From NCBI GenBank assembly GCA_050485745.1, contig JBJHBY010000236.1, forward strand, positions 1 to 5,275: DNA of 5,275 nucleotides, given 5' to 3'. This DNA comes from JBJHBY01 sp050485745. Lineage in GTDB: Bacteria; Pseudomonadota; Gammaproteobacteria; Pseudomonadales; CAMLJR01. Shown one piece after another: positions 1 to 5,275 of this stretch. Both the position numbers and the translations under genes were made by a program. Under the pieces are notes generated by a model that ran no database searches, had not been told where the DNA came from, and was given only the letters and a program-made list of their open reading frames with translations. The stretch's first letter is position 1. Each line of letters starts with the position of its first letter.

Positions 1-1
1 C

Positions 2-130
2 GCCGCAACCGACGACCATCGGGTGCGAGTGGATGCGCGCTCAAAATCGCGGCTGGGCCGCGGCGACGCCGGCACCAATGCCCGGCGCATCCGCGAGTTT
101 CGGGAATTGTTGCTGGCGGGGGTTGAGTAG
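2..130 (+). CDS. DUF1499 family protein, C-terminal fragment (5' end outside window)
   Basis: An open frame enters from the left edge and runs 42 codons to a TAG at 128-130. The visible tail includes VRVDARSKSRLGRGD followed by GTNARRIREF. This matches from memory the conserved C-terminal block of DUF1499 proteins, which typically reads like VDVRSxSRxGRxDxGxNAxRIRxF. DUF1499 proteins are small bacterial proteins of unknown biochemical role, so no function can be given. The gene lies on the strand opposite the defence operon and converges with it across 80 bases, so it is not part of that transcription unit. It is probably a chromosomal neighbour flanking the island. Only the end of the gene is visible. 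The family call rests on this short block, with no domain search run. Confidence 0.7.
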   Translation, partial: AATDDHRVRVDARSKSRLGRGDAGTNARRIREFRELLLAGVE

Positions 131-210
131 GACCGTTGCTGCCCGGCTTGGGCCAATGACACTAAATAATTGAAGCTCCTTTCGTGAGTTCATCGGGCCT
201 GAGGCCGGTC

Positions 211-942
211 TTAGTCTTCTGTCCGCAAGCCGACCACCTGGCTGCCAGGGCCTTGGGCGTGCAGCGTCAGGTTTGGGCTTTGTGACGCCAGGTAGCCCAG
301 CGGTTGATCGAGAACGAATGGATAAAGCACGGCCAGGGACGACAGAGCCGCCACAGACACCGATTTACCGCCGTAGCGCAAGGCAGCCTCAATCAGCCAT
401 GCGATGGTTTCGGCTTCGTTGAGCACCAGGGGTTTCAGGCGGACCAGACGCTTGCCTTTCTCCACGCGCTCGATGGCACCCCAGCTGGCTTGCGACTGCA
501 GGACCATGTTGGTCATGCGGTAGGTGCCTTCCCGTTCACCATAGACTTCGCTCATGCGGCGATGGACTTCTGTCGACGCGCAGTCTCCCTGGAGTGCGGA
601 CAAGCGGCCCACCAGTTCAGCGACCTTGCCGAAGAATGGGTAACTGGCGATGGCCATTCCCCAGGTCAAGGCAGCGGTTGGAACGCAAGGGTTGGCCTTG
701 TAGAGGGCGATACCGCGTTCAGCGAAGCTGGCCAGTTCCGGTCGTGGTTCGAGCCATAAGCGATTCAGTACGGTGCGCGTCTTTTTGCGCGCCGCCACGC
801 CGAGCCCGGCCTCATCCAGCAGGGCATTCAAGTCATCGGGTTCAGCCAGGCCGGCACGTACCCGTAAAGCTGCTGACGCCCACTCCAGCGCTATGTAGCG
901 GTCGAAGCCGATTTTTGGGGCAGGCGGATTGGTCGTTTTCAA
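211..942 (-). CDS. brxA: BrxA-like BREX accessory protein (DUF1819)
   Basis: Predicted 243-residue soluble protein with no signal peptide or membrane segment. The recognisable core is residues 94-154: WGMAIASYPFFGKVAELVGR, then an S/T-rich turn, then the helical stretch VHRRMSEVYGERE and a hydrophobic segment ending in SWGAI. The pattern YPFF...GRLxxL...R..E.YGxR is typical of DUF1819/BrxA proteins, which have a NusB-like helical fold; a BREX type 1 homologue has been reported to bind DNA. It is the last gene of the operon, as expected for BREX type 3, whereas BREX type 1 carries brxA first. The start chosen is TTG at 942-940. It overlaps the pglZ TGA as TTGA, no ATG or GTG lies in frame nearby, and a weak Shine-Dalgarno-like GTGAG sits about 8-9 bases upstream. 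Translation probably depends on coupling to pglZ. The family call is from motif memory plus gene order; its exact role in BREX is unknown. Confidence 0.78.
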   Translation of the reverse strand: MKTTNPPAPKIGFDRYIALEWASAALRVRAGLAEPDDLNALLDEAGLGVAARKKTRTVLNRLWLEPRPELASFAERGIALYKANPCVPTAALTWGMAIASYPFFGKVAELVGRLSALQGDCASTEVHRRMSEVYGEREGTYRMTNMVLQSQASWGAIERVEKGKRLVRLKPLVLNEAETIAWLIEAALRYGGKSVSVAALSSLAVLYPFVLDQPLGYLASQSPNLTLHAQGPGSQVVGLRTED

Positions 943-2969
943 TTGACGTAACTCACTTTCACAAAGGGCACGATAAGTTCTTCCAGGGACATGCCACCGT
1001 GGACCACTACCTGGTCACCCTTTGGAACAAAGGCTCCGCGCTCTCCTGCAAACAGCGGCATAAAGTTGGCCGGCAGGCCAGCGATATCGAGACGAAAGCT
1101 GTCCGGTATCGCAGCTTCTGTCTCGGCAATCATGGTTTCACTGCGATAGGTGCGCACCCGTTCGCCGCGCAGCTCCGAGGCAACCCCCTGGTTTGGGCGG
1201 CCAATGCCCACGGCTTCCGCATTGCCGTGGTCGGCCGTCAGGTAGATGTGGAAGCCCTGGTCGAGCAGCATCGCAAAAAGCTGATCAACAAACCCCGACT
1301 CACACCAGCTGTTGATCTGCGCAGCCACGCCGCGTTTGCCGAGCACAGCTCCGTGGATGATTTCATCCACGGTATCCACCACCAGGCCGGCGACTTTCAG
1401 GGCGGGATTCGAGAGCAGCTCCTGCAACTCCGGCAGCTCATCAGTGCGCTTGATCGCCTTTCGATAGAGGATCTCGTTGGCACGCAATCCCTGGTCCTGC
1501 CAGAACCGGGTCCAGTGCTGAGGTTCTTTTGAGGTTGTCTCGATGTGTTCGGCGAACTCGCGGGGGCGCAGGCCGGAGAATAACGCCTGCCTGGAAATGG
1601 ACGTCAGCGTGGGCAGCCAGGCAAAGCAGGCGTTTTCATCAAACATCAAACGCGGCGCATGCTGGATGAGGTTTTCGCGAATCTGTGTCCACTGATCAAC
1701 AGCCAACCCGTCAAAGACGACCAGCGCAATTTTTTCCTCACCGTTTGCTCGGCGCATCGCCAGGTAGCGAGGCACCTGATGCACCATCACCGGCCCCTTG
1801 GCAGCGGGCAGGGAAGGTAGGTCAGCGTAGTGCGCCTGTACCCAGGTTTGCAGTGCACTGTCGGCGCGAGCCACCAGGTCCTTCATGTCCGCCTTCAGAC
1901 CATCTGCGCGCACGGCATCCAGGCTATGGAAGCGCGAAATCACCTCACCAAGCCGCCGCGCAAAGTGGGTCCAGTCTTTGTGCGGCGATGTGACGCCAGG
2001 CAGCTCTTCACTGAGGCTCTTGATACCCTCCAGCACCAGGTTGCGCATTGCTGCCGGGTCCTGCACCACGCCAGCCTTTGCCCATTCCGGCAAGCTGACC
2101 GGTACACCCTGAATGGCCAGCGGATGCAGCGTGCCGTCCAGAAACATCGAATCAACGATGGCGCGGATGTCGTGATGTTCGAAGGGAATGTCGAGCCGCG
2201 GTATGTAATCCGGCGCTACCGGCTCCGCCGTGCGTCTGCCGATCAGCCCCAGTTTGTTCAGATAGCGGTACCAGGCGTCCTGCACCACACGCAGCGCAAA
2301 ACTTCTGTTGGCGAACAGCTCGGCGATCGGGCTGCCGGCGAACACCGGCCGGTCAGCCAACACCTGTTGAATATGCTCGGCCAAGGTCTGAGGCAACAGC
2401 GTCTCACGGTAGTGCAGCCGGAGCAGCTCACGCCACAAATCCTCTGGCCGGGTAATCAGGTGGGGGCTTACCCGGTAGATGTGCGTCAGCACAAATTCTT
2501 TGGTGGCGGCTTCGCCCATCGCTTGAGTCGCGTGGCGGGCCTGCACCTCGAACAGCGACGGCAGGATCTCACTACCCAGCTGCCTCAGCACCGTATAGCT
2601 GAGCTTTGGAAACAGCTCTGCGAGCGAGAGACTGACCTTGCGCGCCTGGCGTAAGTAATCCCAGGGCAGCTCCGCAGTGCTGGAGTCGCGCACCTGGATA
2701 ACCAGGGCGTTGGGTGCATTGGGCTCCCCAGCCTCCCAGGCAGCGCGGTAGCGTTCTTCGTATTCGGCACGAAAGGCGACACTGTCCTCAAACGGAAGCA
2801 CCTCGAAGCCACGTTCACGCAGTCCGGCCAGTACCTGCTCGTCCAGCAGCACATTGTCCGGGTCCGCTACAATCCACAGCCGGGCCAGGTCGGACGGGAA
2901 CTCCTTCAGAATGCGATCAGCCAGCAGCGTGCTGCGATGGGCGACGTTGTCCTTGGATAAGTACGTCAT
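939..2969 (-). CDS. pglZ: BREX protein PglZ (alkaline-phosphatase-like PglZ domain)
   Basis: Predicted 676-residue cytoplasmic protein, a normal length for BREX type 3 PglZ. Residues 1-390 form a helical N-terminal region without a motif I can name. The PglZ domain fills about residues 395-676. Visible sites are ALVVFDGL at 415-422 (metal ligand D420), PTLTSISR at 453-460 (candidate Thr/Ser nucleophile position), VDEIIH at 534-539 (D535 and H539, a D-x3-H metal pair), TADHGN at 578-583 (D580, H581), and the C-terminal signature VVHGGMSLEELIVP at 655-668. All expected ligand types of the alkaline phosphatase superfamily are present. PglZ is a core BREX component, and PglZ proteins are regarded as metal-dependent hydrolases or nucleases, but the substrate here is not shown by the sequence. 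The ATG at 2969-2967 overlaps the helicase TGA by four bases and has a strong GGAGG nine bases upstream, so this start is well supported. Its TGA at 941-939 overlaps brxA. Confidence 0.92.
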   Translation of the reverse strand: MTYLSKDNVAHRSTLLADRILKEFPSDLARLWIVADPDNVLLDEQVLAGLRERGFEVLPFEDSVAFRAEYEERYRAAWEAGEPNAPNALVIQVRDSSTAELPWDYLRQARKVSLSLAELFPKLSYTVLRQLGSEILPSLFEVQARHATQAMGEAATKEFVLTHIYRVSPHLITRPEDLWRELLRLHYRETLLPQTLAEHIQQVLADRPVFAGSPIAELFANRSFALRVVQDAWYRYLNKLGLIGRRTAEPVAPDYIPRLDIPFEHHDIRAIVDSMFLDGTLHPLAIQGVPVSLPEWAKAGVVQDPAAMRNLVLEGIKSLSEELPGVTSPHKDWTHFARRLGEVISRFHSLDAVRADGLKADMKDLVARADSALQTWVQAHYADLPSLPAAKGPVMVHQVPRYLAMRRANGEEKIALVVFDGLAVDQWTQIRENLIQHAPRLMFDENACFAWLPTLTSISRQALFSGLRPREFAEHIETTSKEPQHWTRFWQDQGLRANEILYRKAIKRTDELPELQELLSNPALKVAGLVVDTVDEIIHGAVLGKRGVAAQINSWCESGFVDQLFAMLLDQGFHIYLTADHGNAEAVGIGRPNQGVASELRGERVRTYRSETMIAETEAAIPDSFRLDIAGLPANFMPLFAGERGAFVPKGDQVVVHGGMSLEELIVPFVKVSYVN
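1351..1372. repeat. Perfect 10-bp inverted repeat inside pglZ
   Basis: The arms are CCGTGGATGA (1351-1360) and TCATCCACGG (1363-1372), exact reverse complements separated by TT. In the pglZ mRNA this could fold as a 9-bp stem closing a four-base AAAU loop. It sits exactly on the codons for V534-D535-E536-I537-I538-H539, the putative D-x3-H metal-ligand motif. There is no adjacent T-tract, so it is not a rho-independent terminator. Whether it has any function is unknown; the repeat itself is plain in the sequence. Confidence 0.6.
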
Positions 2970-5275
2970 GCTGCGGCCCCTCCCGCCGAGCCAATGCGCA
3001 GTATCAGCACGGCATTCAGCTCCGGCGTGCAGGCTTCTGCTTCCGCCAGATCCGCCATACGGGCCTGATGTTCGGTTTCGAGGCGCTTACGCCGGTGTTC
3101 GCGGACGGCAGGCAGGCCGATTCGGCCAATGGCCTGAAAGCGCGACTCGAAGGCATAGCGGGCGCGCTCACGCTCTTCAGTGAGCCAGGTTCGATGCTCT
3201 TCCAGCAGTTCGGAGAACAGCCGCTCACCCTGACCTTTGGCTGCCGTCAGCGATTGCTCAAAGAGTGCGGCTGCATGCTCACTGTCCGGGTCCGCCGTCA
3301 GGCGCACCTCTTCGGTCAGCAACAGATCCCAGATCCGCTTGGCGGTGGGAACAAAGCTGCGGCCATCATCGGTAACAAAGACCGGCAGGAAACGACGCCG
3401 GGTGAAGTTGGCCGAGCTGTTGGAAGCCGCCAGGCTCACGCTCCACAGCGACCAGGTACCCTGCACGGTGTCAGGCAGTCCAGTTACCTGTACGACAGGC
3501 AGCGGCTGGCCGGCCACGCAGCGCGGCAGATCGCTGATTAGCGCACGGGCTCGGGGGTCTTCCAGCGTGATCCACTCCATCTCCGGGTTCTGCTCAGCGG
3601 TTCGCGCATCGAAGCAGACCGGGAAAGATTCACTGCCATCGGTCCAGGTTAAACGCCAGGTATGGCCTGACTGCTCCGCTGCGCCGCCACAGGTGGCCAA
3701 GCCGGTTGTTACCGCACGCTCCAGCCAGTACTGCGCCGGGTGGTCCCGCCACTTCTGGGACTCAACCGCTTCCAGCGGGTGATCATCGGTCAGCAAATCC
3801 GTATCAGCGCGGCTCGCGGCCACTTTCTCGCGTACCTGGTTGATGACCGCATCGCACTCCTTGTCGATGGATGCTGGGTCTTGTAAGCCATACACAAAGA
3901 GCTCATCAAACAGCGGCTCGACTTCCACGGAGTCCATCACGTCGGCGGCTTTATCAACACCGAACTCCTGGGCAATGATCTCCAGCTTCTGCTCCAGCAC
4001 CTCGCGCACCCGATGCTCCACCGTGTCTTCCAGCACAAAGTTGATGGCACGCACCACACGGGGCTGACCAATGCGGTCAACGCGACCAATGCGCTGCTCC
4101 AAGCGCATCGGGTTCCAGGGCATATCGAAGTTGACGATCACATGGCAGAACTGCAGGTTCAGGCCCTCACCGCCGGCGTCGGTGGAGATCAGCACCCGTA
4201 CATCGCGGGAAAATGCCTGCTGGGCGCGGGTACGTGCCTCCAGATCCATGCCGCCGTTAAGCAGGACAATGGAAAACCCACGGCTTTCCAGAAACTCGGC
4301 CAGCATGGCCTGGGTGGGCACAAACTCGGTGAACACCAGCACTTTCAGTTCTGGGTCGTTCTCTTCCTGTTGCAGCTTGTAGATCAGCTCCAGCAGCGCT
4401 TCGGCCTTGGCATCGGTGCCTTGCCGTTCGGTTTCCCGGGCCAGATCAAGCAGCATCTCGACTTCGGCCTTTTCCTGCTCCCAGTTGCTGGCTTGCAGGG
4501 CCACGTCGAGTTGTGACTGCCCGTCGAGTTCAGCCCATTCGTCCAGGTCCACGTTATCGAACAGGTTGGCCTGTGGCTGCGGCGCATCCAGCAAGGCCTG
4601 GCGTCTCTCCAGCGTGGCACGGATGGCTGCGGTACTGGATGTCACCAGCCGCTGCATCAGGATCATCAGAAACCCGATGTGGCGCTGCTTGGCGGCCATG
4701 GCTTGGTTGTAGCCGTGGCGCACATAGTCGGTGACTGCGTCATACAGCTGCTTCTGAGCGGTATGTCGTGCTTGCCAGGCAACCGCCTGCAACCGCGTGG
4801 AGCGCGGCTTGAACAATGGCTGGCCATCGGCATTGATGGCGGAACGCTTTTCGGTGCGGATGACAAAGGGCTGTACCCGGTCACGGTGGATGCTGCCTTC
4901 ATCAACAAAGGCCTCGCGGTCGAGCAACTGCATCAGGCGCAAGAACTGATCGGTCTTACCCTGGTGTGGCGTAGCGGACAGCAGCAACAGGTAGGGCGCA
5001 GCTTCGGCCAACGCAGCGCCCAGCTTGTAGCGGGCGACCTGGTCGGTACTGCCGCCCATGCGGTGGGACTCATCAATGATCACCAGATCCCAGCCAGCGG
5101 AAACCAGGTCTTCGAATCGCTCGCGGTTGTAGCTGTTGAGCTGCTCCAGGCTCCAGCCACGGCGGCCTTCAATAGGCTTGACCGAGTCCAGCGACACAAT
5201 AACCTGGTCATGCATGGCCCAGAGGTTGTCGTCGTTCTGGCTGCCCTCGGCACGCCAGGCGCGAAACACTGCCTG
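2966..5275 (-). CDS. brxHII: SNF2-family helicase of BREX type 3 (BrxHII-like), N-terminus outside window
   Basis: 769 codons are visible and the frame is open to the right edge. Counting from the first codon in the window, motif II is DESH at 68-71, motif III SATP at 100-103, motif IV region KVLVFTEF at 311-318, motif V STDAGGEGLNLQ at 364-375 and motif VI QRIGRVDRIGQ at 394-404. These mark an SF2 ATPase of the SNF2 class, closest in style to the RapA-like branch. Walker A (motif I) must lie upstream, so roughly 150-250 residues are missing. A charged, coiled-coil-like segment (about 222-310) separates the two RecA lobes. A region of about 320 residues follows motif VI and ends in a second Arg/Glu-rich helical stretch (about 684-747). 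It would act as an ATP-driven translocase or remodeller on DNA in BREX. The overlap with pglZ identifies it as BrxHII rather than the related DrmD of DISARM. The GTG at 5269 is not taken as the start because it would omit motif I. Confidence 0.88.
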   Translation of the reverse strand, partial: QAVFRAWRAEGSQNDDNLWAMHDQVIVSLDSVKPIEGRRGWSLEQLNSYNRERFEDLVSAGWDLVIIDESHRMGGSTDQVARYKLGAALAEAAPYLLLLSATPHQGKTDQFLRLMQLLDREAFVDEGSIHRDRVQPFVIRTEKRSAINADGQPLFKPRSTRLQAVAWQARHTAQKQLYDAVTDYVRHGYNQAMAAKQRHIGFLMILMQRLVTSSTAAIRATLERRQALLDAPQPQANLFDNVDLDEWAELDGQSQLDVALQASNWEQEKAEVEMLLDLARETERQGTDAKAEALLELIYKLQQEENDPELKVLVFTEFVPTQAMLAEFLESRGFSIVLLNGGMDLEARTRAQQAFSRDVRVLISTDAGGEGLNLQFCHVIVNFDMPWNPMRLEQRIGRVDRIGQPRVVRAINFVLEDTVEHRVREVLEQKLEIIAQEFGVDKAADVMDSVEVEPLFDELFVYGLQDPASIDKECDAVINQVREKVAASRADTDLLTDDHPLEAVESQKWRDHPAQYWLERAVTTGLATCGGAAEQSGHTWRLTWTDGSESFPVCFDARTAEQNPEMEWITLEDPRARALISDLPRCVAGQPLPVVQVTGLPDTVQGTWSLWSVSLAASNSSANFTRRRFLPVFVTDDGRSFVPTAKRIWDLLLTEEVRLTADPDSEHAAALFEQSLTAAKGQGERLFSELLEEHRTWLTEERERARYAFESRFQAIGRIGLPAVREHRRKRLETEHQARMADLAEAEACTPELNAVLILRIGSAGGAAA
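2979..2983 (-). promoter_or_regulatory. Shine-Dalgarno site of pglZ
   Basis: On the minus strand the bases read GGAGG within GGGAGGGG, followed by nine bases and the ATG of pglZ. It lies inside the last codons of the helicase gene, so ribosomes can initiate independently on pglZ as well as by termination-reinitiation at the ATGA overlap. This site decides the pglZ start. Confidence 0.75.

Noticed and set aside
196..206. GGCC-TGA-GGCC dyad just past the brxA stop as a terminator
   Set aside because: There are only four base pairs and no following T-tract on either strand.
1198..1237. Interrupted inverted repeat in pglZ (CGGCC...CCACGG / CCGTGG...GGCCG)
   Set aside because: The stem has unequal internal gaps of five and two bases and an eleven-base loop, and lies on the codons for the DHGN motif; it is plausibly a by-product of GC-rich coding.
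594..1532. Long plus-strand open frame (312 codons) opposite pglZ and brxA
   Set aside because: It is antisense to two genes with clear motifs. Its product is rich in Arg, His, Gln and Cys with no recognisable domain, typical of a shadow frame in GC-rich DNA.
1830..2654. Plus-strand open frame (274 codons) opposite pglZ
   Set aside because: It is fully antisense to the well-supported pglZ, with a low-complexity Arg/Gln/His-rich product and no family resemblance.
2714..3541. Plus-strand open frame (275 codons) spanning the helicase-pglZ junction
   Set aside because: It is antisense to both genes and has a Pro/Arg/Gln-rich product; it is a shadow of minus-strand coding.
5267..5269. GTG as the true start of the helicase
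   Set aside because: The frame stays open to the window edge, and a start here would leave out Walker A, which the intact motifs II-VI imply must exist.
2966..5275. Helicase as DISARM DrmD or housekeeping RapA
   Set aside because: The motifs alone cannot exclude related SNF2 branches, but the four-base overlap with pglZ followed by a BrxA-like gene points to BREX; neither DISARM nor rapA loci carry pglZ.

Overview
The window looks like the downstream (3') end of a phage-defence operon from a moderately GC-rich bacterium. Base composition is near 60% GC by eye. A gammaproteobacterium such as a pseudomonad or halomonad relative would fit, but no gene here settles the taxon. Nearly all of the DNA is used by three tightly packed minus-strand genes. 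The operon therefore reads from right to left, and its start lies beyond the right edge.

Layout: (a) bases 2-130, plus strand, the last 42 codons of a gene whose tail matches the DUF1499 family, probably a chromosomal neighbour. (b) Bases 131-210, a short convergent gap with no convincing signal. (c) Bases 211-942, minus strand, a BrxA-like (DUF1819) protein. (d) Bases 939-2969, minus strand, a PglZ-domain protein with an apparently complete alkaline-phosphatase-like metal site. (e) Bases 2966-5275, minus strand, a SNF2-type helicase lacking its N-terminus because the window ends inside it. The helicase stop overlaps the pglZ start (ATGA), and the pglZ stop overlaps the brxA start (TTGA), so all three are probably translated from one message in a coupled way.

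The order helicase - PglZ - BrxA is the known tail of a type 3 BREX (bacteriophage exclusion) operon, whose usual order is brxF-brxC-pglXI-brxHII-pglZ-brxA. In BREX, a methyltransferase (PglX) marks host DNA while the other proteins block phage DNA replication. Here PglZ would be the metal-dependent hydrolase-like core component, BrxHII the ATP-driven DNA translocase or remodeller, and BrxA a small accessory, probably DNA-binding, protein. The AAA+ ATPase, BrxF and the methyltransferase should lie to the right, outside the window, so the type 3 assignment is an inference from three genes.

I do not see evidence of a wholly new system. The points most worth a second look are the overlapping starts (one of them TTG), a perfect 10-bp inverted repeat placed on a catalytic motif of pglZ, the large uncharacterised C-terminal region of the helicase, and the junction with the DUF1499 gene as a likely edge of the defence island.
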